Source of the DNA: Magicicada septendecula
Lineage: Eukaryota; Arthropoda; Insecta; Hemiptera; Cicadidae
Reading direction: 5' to 3'
Length of the DNA: 64,000 bases
Assembly (NCBI GenBank): GCA_034769895.1
Contig: CM068367.1
Span: 89,490,399-89,554,398, forward strand
The notes below the pieces were generated by a model that worked only from the letters and a program-made list of their open reading frames with translations, was not told the DNA's origin and searched no databases. A program made the position numbers and the translations under genes. How positions within the stretch are numbered: the stretch's first letter is position 1; the number at the start of each line of letters is the position of its first letter. Below are positions 26,257 to 37,556 of this stretch, piece by piece.

Positions 26257-27335
26257 ATACACGACATAACAAAATATATAAGAAAAAATATATGCATAAG
26301 GCTACTATTATTTGTTATTAAACGGTATCACTGTAATAACGGACACGATATTTTAATTAAATACTAAACAGTTGTAAAAAAAATTAAATATTAATCGGAA
26401 AAACAAATGTAAAAATTAAAATATGCAGTTGCTTTTTTTCAGCGATAATCTAAGCCGTTTTTGTGTGCCTATTCTTAAGAAGCTATTTCGCAATTTTTAG
26501 CATTCCAATCAAGTTTGTCTTTTTTTGAACGAGGGCCATCTTTTCTGTAATACTATAATTAACAAGCACTTACGCTTTGGAATTTTTTAGTTACTTGAGT
26601 AAATAACGAAACGTTAAAAGTAAAATAAGCTGACACTAATTTTATTTAAATGCAAAAGTCACACCTAAAATAAACTTCTCAACTGACTAACCGGTTAAAT
26701 GTGTGTAACTAAACTCAGCCTAATTTTAAGGTGTCCGTTAAAATTCCCGAAATAGGACAAAAATTCCCCTCCCCCCCCAGAATTCCCTTCTTACTTAAAA
26801 AAAGAGGACATGTTCCCGATCTCGGACGGATGGCAACTCTACATATTTACTTTTGATCTTGAATCCCAAATGCAGAAAACAATCTTGATGTGCGTATAGT
26901 AATCACTTTCCCAAAGAAACCTTTGAAAAGTAAGCAAAACGCTGGTGTAATGAAATGAGCAGTGGCGTAACTAAGCCAGACCAGAGACGTCGTTCCCAGT
27001 TGCGTCACAGGCGCTTACGTAACTATCACGATTTCTCTCAGTATTAACCACGTATTCCACATAGCACACGGCGACGACCGAATCAATATGTAACTGCAGT
27101 GTTCACTGCGTGATGTAAATGTAGTATCTTGAAAACTGTTAGTCTGAACAGTTCTCAGCATCACAGGTCTTGAGATTACCAATCTCAATCTTCCTCTCGA
27201 TTGTCCCATAAGTGATCTTCAAAGTACCTCGGCCCCAGATCAGCCCCAGAAATCAACTGTTTATTTCGGACGTCATCCGTAAGTTAATATGTAAATATCC
27301 CATAATTACCACAACTTCCCTTGTCCATCTTTCTG
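26257..27335. other. Noncoding, unclassified
   Basis: AT-rich with a poly-C run near 26769. At 26955 the string cagtggcgtaacta resembles a hAT left end, but no partner end was found. Confidence 0.4.
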
Positions 27336-27420
27336 TTATGTCTCTTCACCCTTCTGTTCGCGGATGATCAGGTTGCGGTGTACTGGACGAACAGAACTCC
27401 AGTCACATGATCTGAAAACT
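27336..27420 (+). mobile_element. Short LINE relic with FADD box
   Basis: The plus strand at 27340-27387 reads LFTLLFADDQVAVYWTN, the YADD-box region of a LINE reverse transcriptase. Nothing else of the element is recognisable around it. Confidence 0.45.
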
Positions 27421-27837
27421 CCATGAAGAATATAAATCTTCGGGGCTCGACAAATATTTTTGAAAACCGAAAAACTGGTTACTGGTGGTGAAGGAGGCAA
27501 TGTAACACTAGATTCGCTAGTTGTAAATAATTTTTTTTTAGGTATCTTGAGGGTGACATTATCAAAAGATGCATAAGTAATGAAGAGACCAGTTGCAAAA
27601 TAAAACAAGGTAAATGGTGATAGGGGCTGTTGACCTCTATGTTTTGGGGAGGGAAAATAACCCACATAGCCTAAGAGATGACTTACTCTGCCGTCTTGGA
27701 AAGTATAGTCACTCATGGCTTATGCATGGAGATAAATAAAAAATTCTCCCATAGGCTGCCAGCTGTGCTAACGGAATTCTGGAAACGTTCTTGTTGGTGT
27801 CCAGGTTCCAGTATATTCGAGCTGTGACAACTTCATA

Positions 27838-28225
27838 TTAACAAAACGATTTTAAACATATTACCAGTATACCTGACAGGATTTCCCAGCATCGGCTAAA
27901 ATGGTTGTCTACATAATTGCCCACTATACAAAATGGCCCAGGATCTGCATAATTCAATAGTCGTTTGCGGATGCGGCAGTCATTCATTCGGTTAAGATGT
28001 TCCATCCATTTTAAGCGATATTGGGCAACCCTATCGAGTATGCTCATGACATTCAGTTCCTGCCATGTATCGACACTTCTTTTGCGATCTAGAAGAGTAT
28101 ATCTTGCAACGTGCCTGAGAAATCCCATTTCGACAGCTTGAATACAACTGGCCTGGGATTTTGTTGAAGTCTGGGGATGGCCATCACCTTGTATAACTGA
28201 ATTCAGACAGTACATGCTCAAGTTT
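27838..28225 (-). mobile_element. LINE 3' fragment (WNYKPRG-type family)
   Basis: The 127-codon minus-strand frame contains SCIQAVEMGFLRHVARYTLL (the M-R-F-L-R-x-V-x-G-Y-T block), ELNVMSILDRVAQYRLKWME, HLNRMNDCRIRKRLLNYADP and then drifts. It lacks the GRPRKRW end. 61734-61979 is a second copy with the same succession (residues about 1-60 nearly parallel) that keeps NYKPRGRRGVGRPRKRW. Truncated at 28225. Confidence 0.85.
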
Positions 28226-28493
28226 TGCGATCTGTGAAGGACAAACTAGAAACGACAGGACTGGGAACTAAACAGTAAGGCAAGAATCTGGAATTAAAAA
28301 AACAAGTAACATCGAGGAACACGGAAAGAGATGAAAAGAGCATATTAACACAGTCGGTAAGACAGACTCCCACGGCATATTTTATATTATGTGCCAAAAG
28401 GTAAAAAGAGATCTGCTGACACCTTGTGAAAGAAGCCTTAACGACGGAGATCGGATCGGAGATTCGGCTAACACTAGACAGAAGAAACAAATA

Positions 28494-28529
28494 AAGAAGA
28501 AGAAGAAGAAGAAGAAGAAGAAGAAGAAG

Positions 28530-28559
<30 letters not shown>
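28494..28559. repeat. (GAA)22 microsatellite
   Basis: Pure GAA/AAG tract of about 66 bp. It could be the 3' tail of an unrecognised LINE, as at 26191 and 37530. Confidence 0.95.
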
Positions 28560-28561
<2 letters not shown>

Positions 28562-29289
28562 TATAAACGTTTCGGGCTTAAACACACGTTTCATTTTATC
28601 AGAACTACAAACGTTTCCCACATTATATGACAGCCATCCTCAATAGCTAACTCATCCGAGACGGGTCGTATGTCGGACACTAGCCTGTTTATACAGCGGC
28701 CTCCTCTGACAATTGTCGCACTAAAACCCATGAATGTACAGTATACAAGTTCTGCCAACAACAGCTGATGAATTTTCCCCACAGTCGCTCATGAAACAAC
28801 ATATTACAACTTATTACAACGTAATTACAGCAAACAAAAATTCAGTACCTTACAGAACCTTACATACTTACATTACTGTATTACACACAAGTTTTTAAAA
28901 ATTTGTTGAAGTAATTATTTTTCTGTAAATAATATATATAATTATCATATATCCTAATCGATCACCTATACACAAAACACACGCACATTCGGAAGATCGT
29001 CCTAATATTACTTATCTTCCCGAGTATTTCTATTTCTCCTCTGCATTCGAATATAGCAATGGATATTGTAAGAGCAGGCCGACGTAAAATAAATGTTCTT
29101 GGTCGCGGTTGCTTGTGCTTTTTGTCAATTTCAGTTGGTTTATGTGCTGTAGCACCCTCAAACGAGAGCAGGGAAGATGCCATTTGTCCGATCCCCCGCG
29201 CCGGAAATACGAGCCTCGGGTATCTAAATTGCAGGTCATTACGCGTGCTGCCTCCTTCCAACATCCTGTTATTATGTCGGTGTTTTGTG

Positions 29290-29291
<2 letters not shown>

Positions 29292-29359
<68 letters not shown>
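29292..29359. repeat. Palindromic (AAT)n(ATT)n microsatellite
   Basis: About 32 bp of AAT switches at 29323-29325 to about 35 bp of ATT, giving a nearly perfect self-complementary tract. Confidence 0.95.
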
Positions 29360-29985
29360 GGAGTATATGTTGTATAATAGAGACCCCCAACCCATATCCA
29401 AAGTAATGTTATGAATATTGTGTAACATATTAAGTGATATTATGATTGGTATTATTAAAACAGTTTGTTATTAAAATAGTACACTGTAAATACGTAGGTT
29501 AAACAGTAGCTATAGAAGTCTCCCAGTGGATGGATTCATTTATCAAAATAATATCGCGTATCGTTTTGCAAGTAACGTACATTCACCGGCGAGACTGATT
29601 GACGACTGTGTATTTGCCGAGACGGTCATGCGCGGAATGTCTGCGTCGTGACTGTACGTATATCAACAATAATCAAGAATAAATCAACAGTTCAGTAGCT
29701 GCTAAATCTGCGAAGCAGTGGTGAAAAGACAAGCAGAAGAAGAAGTATAGTTTCTAATGTTCATTTGATAGCCGCAGTAATTAATGCTAAAAGCACTGAA
29801 CGTTACGAAAGTGCGTGTGTCACGTATGCTAACGTTTTTTTATTATGTCACAGTCGTGAATAATTTGTTAAAATGTTACGAAATAATTAATTTGAAATGA
29901 AATAAGGCACAGTGGTTGATTTATCTTCGTTGGGAACCCAGTTGTTTCAAGTAGCAGTGCTCATTAATTAAAGACTCGAAAACTT

Positions 29986-30845
29986 GTCTGAATCCATGTT
30001 CGCCATTTTACAGGCACATTTAGAAGAAAAACACTTCTGAGTGCGCCACGAAAATGTAACTACTACGTTAATCCCAATAAGACCAGGAGTTCCCCAAGGA
30101 AGTGTCTGGGTCCAATTTTGTATTGTATTTCATTTGTACAGGAGATCTGCCAACTAGCAATAATGTGATCACGGTCTCGGCTACGTACGTTGACGATGCT
30201 GCGATTCTTGCTGCAAACAAAGACCCAATGTAAGCAACCAGTTGACTACAGAGTTCACTACATGGGATTGTAAAATGGGCGAAGAAATTGAGAATACAAT
30301 TAAGAGAAAATAAGTCAGTATACATCGTGCCACGGGGCAACACCAAGTGTGCAAATAAATAATGCTATTCCGGAAGCCAACTCTGTAAAATACTTGGCCA
30401 TCCACCTTGTCAAACAGCTTTAATGGCGCAACCACATTTGGATGGCGAGAAAACAATTGGACACCAAGTTTTCAAGCATTATTGGCTCCTGGGGAGAAAA
30501 TCTTTACCGTCGATGCGAAATAAGTTGTTAAGTGTTTAATACTGAGTAGACATACGGCTTACAGCTTTGGAGAACTGCTTCCAAATCCAACATCGCCATA
30601 ATGGAAAGGTTTCAGACCAAGGTACTGCGTGCCATAACCAATACACCGTGGTTCGTCAGTAACAAAGACATCTATAGAGACCTAGACCTGCCTAAAGTCA
30701 GTGAAACCATTGCGACATTCAGCGAGATATATGTGAAATGGCTTAAAGAGCACACAAATCCTCTAGCCATAAATCTGATAGAAAACAGCCTGGCGACAAG
30801 TCGATTAAAATTAATATTTCCGCTAGAATTACTTGAATTTTAACA
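29986..30845 (+). mobile_element. Jockey-type LINE reverse transcriptase, 3' half
   Basis: In plus-strand order: a finger segment with CATKM, then RPGVPQGSVLGP-type sequence broken by a frameshift (30080-30120), VSATYVDDAAILAANKDP (30175-30228, the YADD box as YVDD), LHGIVKWAKKLRIQLRENKS (30250-30315), and a clean 80-codon 3' frame (30601-30843) with MERFQTKVLRAITNTPWFVS, a DIYRDLDLPKV segment, a Y-V-K-W-L-x-x-H-x-N-x-L-A segment and a terminal RLKLIFPLELL. This order is typical of Jockey-clade elements (family knowledge). Stops and frameshifts in the upstream part inactivate it. Confidence 0.88.
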
Positions 30846-31106
30846 CTCTAAAAACATTGTACATAATATGTCACTTGTAAATACTCATACAGAGAACTAG
30901 TCATTGGACTAGTTCTTTCCATACCATGTATTCTGTCAACAATTAAGCTTATTGTTATGTATTAACAGACTGCATAAATAAACGTAAAAATCTAACTAAA
31001 GAAACAGTTTTTAATAGATAATTTGTCCAAAAGTACTACTATTATTCTTTACGCTTCAGCCCATATTAAGCATAAAAACTGGCGACTTTTTTTTAATAAA
31101 TATTAT

Positions 31107-31298
31107 TCATTTTCCGTATAATGTTTTATTGTCGAGTACTGTGTTTGTTCTGAGATAAATCTCGCCACGGAACACCAATATTTTGATTTTATTCGTGGGC
31201 ATTTTCAAGTAATTTAATTCTGCCACGTTATGAAGAGACCTCACTGCTTTTTGTAAGTTGTCCTGCGAATGTGCAAAGATAATCTGATCAGTGTGCAA
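31107..31298 (-). mobile_element. LINE RT relic around the YADD box
   Basis: The minus-strand 63-codon frame begins MHTDQIIFAHSQDNLQKAVR, matching the (Y/F)ADDxxI...S...LQKxV block with the first aspartate position altered (HTD for ADD). A KMPTNKIKILVFRG segment corresponding to K-x-x-x-x-K-T-K-x-M-x-F-x-G follows. Flanking blocks are gone. Confidence 0.7.
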
Positions 31299-31397
31299 AT
31301 AGTAGTGTGTTTATAGTTTTGTCCATAACCCTATTACCATACAATGAATAAGAACGTGAATCACATAGTGACATCTTAATTTAGTCACGCGCGCGCA

Positions 31398-31433
31398 CGT
31401 GTGTGTGTAATAAATCAGATAAAAATGGACACC
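31398..31433. repeat. Short GT tract plus conserved flank, copy 1
   Basis: A gtgtgtgtg run followed by taataaatcagat and then gga(c)acc. The same GT-plus-flank combination occurs at 63640-63681. Confidence 0.6.
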
Positions 31434-31784
31434 TTTATCTCATTCTATGTGGGAAGACTCCACAATTTTGGCTCGCTGCTACACCATTACTCAATTTAAT
31501 GTCGTTATTTATATACACAGACTTTAAACTGACCTTATTAAATATTCGGTAAGTCATATTTCACTGTTATTTCTCATTGTTAACCTTGAAAAATGCTTTC
31601 TCGTAATCACTGTAACCGATACATGCAGGACAATTATATTCTCTTATTCCTCTCAGCTGAAAAACTGGAAAAAAAACTGTTAATGCAAGACATTCCCCTC
31701 TTTTGTTTCTCTGCAGGAAACCATCAAATAATGTTATGCGTCTGCTTCTTCTTTAATAAAACTGTATACGACAGGTTTCGACTG

Positions 31785-32225
31785 GATGTTCTCCAGTCAT
31801 CTCCAATCGATGTTTTTCTTGGTCCTGTGCATTTGTCTTCGTCTGACTGTAGCCCTTCGGTTTTTGATGTTATGAAGCATTCCAGCCTTCTTTCCCGTCA
31901 CCTCTTTCGTGCTATGATCCATAGCTACATACAGTCATCTACTCAATATATGCCCCAACCAAGATGCTATTCTCTTTCTTATTACTTTCACCAGTTTCCT
32001 TTCCTCTTTTATCCTCGCCAATACTTCGTGTGTCTCACTTCATCAGTCCATTTCACCATAACCATTCTTCGCCACAACCACACTTTGAAGTTCTCTAGGT
32101 ACCTTGTTTCTTTCTTTTTGATGGTCCGTGTTCACACTGCCGTATAAAATCACACTCCAAATAAAACTCTGTTTCTAATCTCAATCGAAATCCTCTTCCC
32201 GATGCCTTCAAAAAGTACCAGAGAG
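31785..32225 (-). mobile_element. LINE 3' fragment (VKWTDEVR-type family)
   Basis: Read on the minus strand: FRLRLETEFYLECDFIRQCE (about 32200-32130), ENFKVWLWRRMVMVKWTDEV (32095-32040, the F-E-x-W-x-W-R-R-M-x-x-I-x-W-T-D block), KRIASWLGHI (31990-31960) and a decayed end. Several frameshifts separate the blocks. A plus-strand copy of the same superfamily is at 55.6 kb. The 184-codon plus-strand frame at 31593-32147 overlaps this fragment and is best read as its shadow. Confidence 0.75.
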
Positions 32226-33854
32226 TCTAGAAAATGCCATTATAGCCCTAGACTTGTAGAAGGGAAAAACATGATGTTCACCACCCCGAAGTAGAGAGGA
32301 GGCAAAATTTGTTTAACAGTCGGCTAACGAACGCAAGGACCAAGTATCTCCCATGATTAGGAGGTCCCCTTCTAACAGCCTCTGCGGGAGGTGTATGACC
32401 GGATAAAATATACGGCACTCTCTTGCCCTTAGAGTGCGAAACCCCTCAAAAAACGGACGACCCTATTAAGGTTAACACCATAGGATGCGGAAGGGAACAG
32501 GAAACCATCGCATTGAAGACCCTTGTGGAATCCGCAGTCCCATTTAGCTATGCTCTGAATGTTATGCGTAATGAGTTATAAATAGCGCGTTCCCAACTAC
32601 TAGAAGCACATAGAGACCAGTCTGATAGCAACACCGAGACATCGTGTTGAATCCTAATCGTGGGCGCGAACTGAAAAAGGAAAGGAAATGAGGAATAGAC
32701 AGCGACATCGAAGTCGTCTGTGTGGATAACGTTATTTCTGTCAAAACCACCGCGACTGCGGAAGCGGAATTGGAATTTGTCCATTCTCGACTTGTTTTTA
32801 ATTTAAGATCAGTAAAGAAAATCATATGATGATGAATGAAACAAAAGATAAAACTAAGTTCTTATGCCATGAAATGAGAGACGAACGGTTCTTTTTGTCG
32901 AAATTAATCAAGGAGTGAAAACTAAAATGCATGAAAAATATAGAAAAAGCTCTTGGATTATGTGAGACTCTTTCGGTTTGAATTTCAATAAAATTTTTTA
33001 GAACTGGTGGAAGTAATGTAGAATTTCAATGACAATATGAGACTTCCTGTATGAGATGGACTCGAAGAAGAAGATAATTGTTAGTAGATTGATGGAAGCG
33101 ACTACCACACGAGAAAAAGAAGTATATGTGACGTGACGATGATTTGCCGGACGTCTTTGCACCCGAGGCTAATGTTGCAGTGCCCGGATCGAGTCAAGTG
33201 ACAGCCTAGTTGTTCTTGCTGGAGAGGGCCGGCCATGAGATTGGTCGGTAAATATCGGGAAGAAACAACGTCTGTTGTCGGTAGCATCGCTAAGTACGGG
33301 CAGACGGCACAGGTTATTACCAAATCACACGTCCATTTGGAGACTACGAAGAAGTGTGGCGTCTTCTGTTTGGAGAAAGAACGAGGGAGGTTGAAGTTGT
33401 GTTGGTCGTTCTCTGCAGACCTCGTCGTCGTCATAAATATATATAACGTAAAAAACGTAAAGGAAGTATAACGTAAGAAAAGTCCTGAAAATTCGTACAG
33501 TTTATATGGCAGTACTGAGCCAGTAAATTACGGTGTATCCTCTCCTCTCCACCACCTTACCAGCTGCACTGAATTGGTATTTGTACAGAGTGAATAAAAA
33601 CCTTGTTATTTCTTGATTCTCGCGTTGTACAAATACACCTTTCACTTCAGCTTGTTCCGTTTATACACTGCTTCAGTCTGTACGGATCATTAAAAACTAA
33701 AGAAAGGCCGCAGTATACGATATTATAATTGCACACACAGTCATAAAGCAAGCACGCTGTCTGCGATATGCGCATGTTCCAATTATTTTATCATCATTAG
33801 AGAACAGCCTCTGTAAATTACCAGACAGTCAAATTTTTATCAATTTCTGTTTTA
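32226..33854. other. Noncoding, unclassified
   Basis: 32250-32600 is more balanced in composition and looks transposon-derived, but no motif is readable. 33100-33600 contains a gaataaaaac polyadenylation-like word near 33592. No gene supported. Confidence 0.35.
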
Positions 33855-34105
33855 TTGTTGTTAAATCGTGATACCGGGCTGCTTGGCCGTGGTCCAGTGC
33901 TAAAATCTCTAGCAAACGTTTCGGCCGTGCCATTGACGGCCATCACCAGTGCAAATTTGAGCTTGCATTAACGTAAGGTCACTAACGTGTGTTACCTTAC
34001 GTTAGCGCAAGCTCATAATTTGCGTCAATGGCACGGCAGAAACGTTTGCTAGAGATTTTAGCACTGGACCACGGCCAAGCAGCCCGGCATCACGATTTAA
34101 CAACA
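33855..34105. repeat. Snap-back (inverted-repeat) element, about 250 bp
   Basis: Left arm 33855-33982 and right arm 33991-34105 are inverted copies separated by about 8 bp. The right arm lacks about 14 bp (ggccatcaccagt) of the left. Arm words include ggctgcttggccgtggtcca, aaatctctagcaaacgtttc and cgtgccattgac. No target duplication is obvious. The arm resembles the single-arm sequence at 60050-60185 (ggccgtggtc ... acgtttcggcc ... gccat). Class unknown; the motif may come from Penelope-like retroelements, but that is inference. Confidence 0.8.
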
Positions 34106-34610
34106 TTGACTCCGGCCGTAAAAGCCTTCGAAGTAGTTTCTCTTTCATTATTGTTAAAAACGTCTTTCACCCGTATAGCCAAAAAGGAGTCATGATTTTT
34201 AGACGTTGCCAGATTACCTTTGGCCAGGTTGCCAGGGCCTGATTTGCAGGTTATCTTTTGTCTAACATGGATAAGTCTTACTGGGTTTGAAGAACACTTA
34301 CTGGGTTTTACACGTGTTCTATTTCTGTTAACATTTACGGCCGTGCGATGGTGATGGCGAGGAGGGTAGTGCACGCCGAAATGAGAGACCAAATATACTC
34401 GTGCACGATTTTATTGAAAATGTTACTCTGGAATAATTTAATACGAAGATTATGCATGACGACGCTACGGCAAAAATAAAACGTTCGCAACAGGAAATTG
34501 AAAAAGTGAGCTTAGAAATAAACGTAAACAAACAAAACAGCTTCGCCTAACCACTCAAAACGCTCAACGAATCTGCGTAAAACAGTAAACAGCCCACTGA
34601 GATAGCCGGA

Positions 34611-34950
34611 GTGTTTGTTTACCTTATTATCACGCATAAAGCTGGAGACACGGATCCCTATATTGTGGAGAGGATAAGAAAAGCCATAAAATCGTCTGGA
34701 ATTTTAAACACGTCTGGAAATCAATACTGTACTCCGAAAAAACTTACAGTCTTATTTTTGACACTAGCATTAAATCTATCCTCTTATAAGGCTGTGAGTG
34801 TTAGGAACTGACAAAAGCTGTTACCAAGAAAATCCAGAACTTTATAACCAGATGTCTACGTAGAATATAGTGCGTTTTCTGGACAAACCAGATCACCAAC
34901 ACAGATTTCTGGAGAAAAATAAGTTGACTGAAATGGCCTTTGGATAACGA
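34611..34950 (+). mobile_element. RTE-type LINE 3' fragment
   Basis: The plus strand reads DTDPYIVERIRKAIKSSGIL (34640-34700, the D-I-x-x-R-I-x-K-A block), then in another frame IKSILL-x-GCE, LTKAVTKKIQNFITRCLRRI (34800-34865) and FWTNQITNTDFWRKIS (34875-34925). The order L-L-Y-G-x-E-x-W, K-I-Q-x-F-I-N-x-C-L-R-x-I, W-P-x-x-I-x-N-x-x-L-W is characteristic of RTE-like elements. Two frameshifts and a stop are present. Confidence 0.8.
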
Positions 34951-35673
34951 CGGCTTTTGAAATATAGGCCTATTTATAACCTGAGACGGTACACCGCACC
35001 GTGCCAAATCCAACTACCGTACCGTACGCCGCGCCGCACGGTAGGCCTACTTGATTTATGCAATAAAATAGTGAAAACCGAACTCGGTGCATACAACAGT
35101 GTAACTAAAGAATTTATTTTAAACAGTTGTGTGTTTGGCGTCAGCAAAAATTGTCCTGATGATGACAATAAACACTGTCGAAACGTCGACACAAATAAGT
35201 TGAAATTTGTGTTATATTTTTGACCGATCCTCACAAACCCTTCACTGAAAAATTCATTGATTGACGGTCACTACGAATTTAAGAATTTATATTAAACCTT
35301 CTTTTAACATTTTTAACATTGTGTGTTTAGTTGCGTTTTACTTTACGTTACTTTAAATAAAATTTTAATGATTTTTTTGTAATATGCGTGCTTTTTTTCT
35401 GAAAACACATGACAGTATCTACTAAAATTACGTAAGTACAAAAACAGGGTATTTAAGTTTTTCGAAAAGATCTCCAAATTAAAGCTTGGACACGGTGCAA
35501 ATTTTCCCGCACCTCCCTGTTAACACTAGTGACGTAGGTAAGGGATGTTATGGTGGTTACAACCCCGCACCCACCAAAAGTGTGTCGGTCTCAATGAGGT
35601 CTTAAAGCTAGAATCTAGTACAACCTTTTGCTAGACGTCTTTCCTACAGGTGCCGCCACGCGGGTCTGCAGAC
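34951..35673. other. Noncoding, with a CGAAACGTCG motif
   Basis: 34985-35045 has short GC palindromes (accgtaccgtacg). 35150-35190 reads cctgatgatgacaat ... gtcgaaacgtcgac, a word combination that also marks the snap-back families here. No gene supported. Confidence 0.4.
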
Positions 35674-36675
35674 TAGAGGTGGGCCCATATACCTCTAACA
35701 GGTATTTCGGAACGATATTTTTTTGTGAAATGGATGTAACAGTGACTGAAAAGTTGAAATACCCATTCCGATTCAACAATAACTGAAAGTCGAAATACCC
35801 GTTCCGATTACTCGCGGCCTCGCGGTTCCTAGTCGCGGGACTCCCCTACGCAACTAACGAGTAAATAAGTACACAACTAACAACAAGTAAACGAGTATTA
35901 GGAGTATTACGGGTACAGAACTAACAAGTAAACGAGTACTACTAGTATTAGGAGTATTACGAGTATACGAGTACGAAGCCACTTTTTGGTGCTGAATACT
36001 TCATTCTGCGCATGTGCCGATTCCCATACAAGTACGAAACAAAGCAAAGCAGCGAGGTTCAGAATATCTCTACGCCAAAGAGACGAAGTTGTTTTTTAAT
36101 AAATGAAAAAAAATCATACTGATATTACATTTATTCTCGTGTGTGCAGATATATAATACAGATTATAATAACAAATTATATATTATACTAGTCACCAACT
36201 TGGTAAATTTTGAAAAAGTGAATTATATTGTGTTATAACCTACACAGGATGGCTGGATGACTTTACCTTCACTGCACATCTCACGTAAATTTTTTTGACA
36301 TTCTTTGTTATGCTATTACGTGCACTCTAAATTCCGTTACCTGAGTTTCGCAACTGATTTGTCTAACCAAAATGGAATAAATAATTTAATATTAAACCTA
36401 TGTTAGTTTGTTTACTCCTAGTGAAAACTTAAATTAGTACTCCCAAAGGGAGATAGCCCTATAAATTCTCTTGTTTCTTATTTTCTTTTATACAGTAACA
36501 GCTTAATAAAGTCACACTGTTAATACTTTTAGTTTCAATTTATTTCTTATAACAAATTATATAATACAGGTATATGTATAATAAGTATATAATAACAGGT
36601 ATTTGTACGTGTTACTTTTTTGGAACGGTATCGCTCCAACCTGTTATTTTCAAATACTAGTTTACCACACCTCTA
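35674..36675. mobile_element. hAT-like nonautonomous transposon, 1.0 kb, intact copy
   Basis: The left end is tagaggtggg and the right end is cacacctcta, a short inverted repeat of the hAT TAGAGGTGGG type. Flanks gtctgcagac (35664-35673) and gtcttcagac (36676-36685) match at 9 of 10 positions, so the duplication length is ambiguous (8 expected for hAT). There is no transposase. The interior shows repeated aggtatttNggaacg words near both ends, degenerate gtattaggagtattac repeats at 35893-35960, and AT-rich sequence. A second copy, colinear over most of its length, is split across 41886-50045. Class is tentative. Confidence 0.8.
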
Positions 36676-37139
36676 GTCTTCAGACTGCCTGTGATCTGCG
36701 GACGTGTTTATTGTCTAAATAACAAGAAGATTGCGTTACAGGAGCACATTAGAGGCATTGTTATTTACATTCCACTCACAACCCCCCCCCCGGGCTGACG
36801 ACTTTACGAAATTAAAATTATAACATTTTCCTACCACGTTTTGGTTTGTTATGTTCCAAACAAAAGTCAGATTTCATCAACTTTTACTTGTTTTCAATTG
36901 ACTTTACTTCTCGGAATTAAACGCTTTACAAATTTTGTTTCAAATTTTTATTTGTTTATTGCCAATTTAACAAACAAAGTGAGTACAGCGACGTTGCCAT
37001 ACAGTTTGTTTTTTAATATGGTAAACTAAATCAGCAGAAAATCTAAAGGAATCAAAAGGAGAACTGAAACATTAAGAACAGAATTTTCCGTCGCTGCTGC
37101 TGCATGGATGGGAAAACGGCCATACAAAAAGAGGATGAG
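36676..37139. other. Noncoding, unclassified
   Basis: A poly-C run near 36782 and a 62-codon frame at 36841-37029 with no recognisable domain. Nothing further. Confidence 0.4.
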
Positions 37140-37556
37140 CAAAAACTCGTTATTATTATTAGGCATAGCGAACTAATTGTGGACATAGCAAAAAAGCGAC
37201 AAGAAACACGGACAAGGATTGAAAGATAGATTGTACGACGTGTTTATGGCCTCGTTAAGGAAGATGATGGCCTATGAGATAGATGAGTTATTGAAGCATG
37301 AGGACCGTCGTAAGGTTCGTAAAAGCTAACGATGGCTAGGTCATCTAGAGCAGACGGATGTTCAGCGTATGCCAGAGAAAATCCTGAGGACACAAGTGTA
37401 TAAAAGAAGAAAGGAGTTTGTGAGTGGAAAGAAGATGGATGTGAGTGGATTATGCTGAGATGGCAAAGGATAAGAGACATCGGTCAAGATAGGTGTTTGA
37501 AGTTTGACATCTCACGTTGGGCTGTAGTGCTAAAGAAGAAGAAGAAGAAGGAGAAG
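37140..37556 (+). mobile_element. LINE 3' fragment, relative of the 8.6-kb copy
   Basis: The plus strand reads ERIVRRVYGLVKEDDGL (IVRRVYG... block, about 37217-37275), RWLGHLEQTDVQRMPEKILR (about 37326-37395) and TQVYKRRKEF, in the same order as residues 75-145 of the 8608-9205 copy (ILRRVYGPITEDDEW, WLGHLERMDNQRVPKKIL, QVYKSRKRG). Frameshifts and stops interrupt it. It ends in a GAA tract (37529-37556), the same tail type as at 26191. Confidence 0.8.

Larger units (their letters stand above)
28226..29985. other. Noncoding DNA with two triplet repeats
   Basis: Contains a GAA tract (28494-28559) and an AAT/ATT palindrome (29292-29359). Two aacgtttc-type words (28567, 28607) flank the GAA tract on the right. 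No gene is supported; frames through the repeats are artefacts. Confidence 0.5.

Noticed and set aside
26950-26975. cagtggcgtaacta, resembling a hAT left end
   Set aside because: No matching right end and no 8-bp duplication found nearby.
31593-32147. 184-codon plus-strand frame
   Set aside because: It overlaps a minus-strand LINE fragment with recognisable RT-family blocks and has no domain of its own, so it is a shadow frame.
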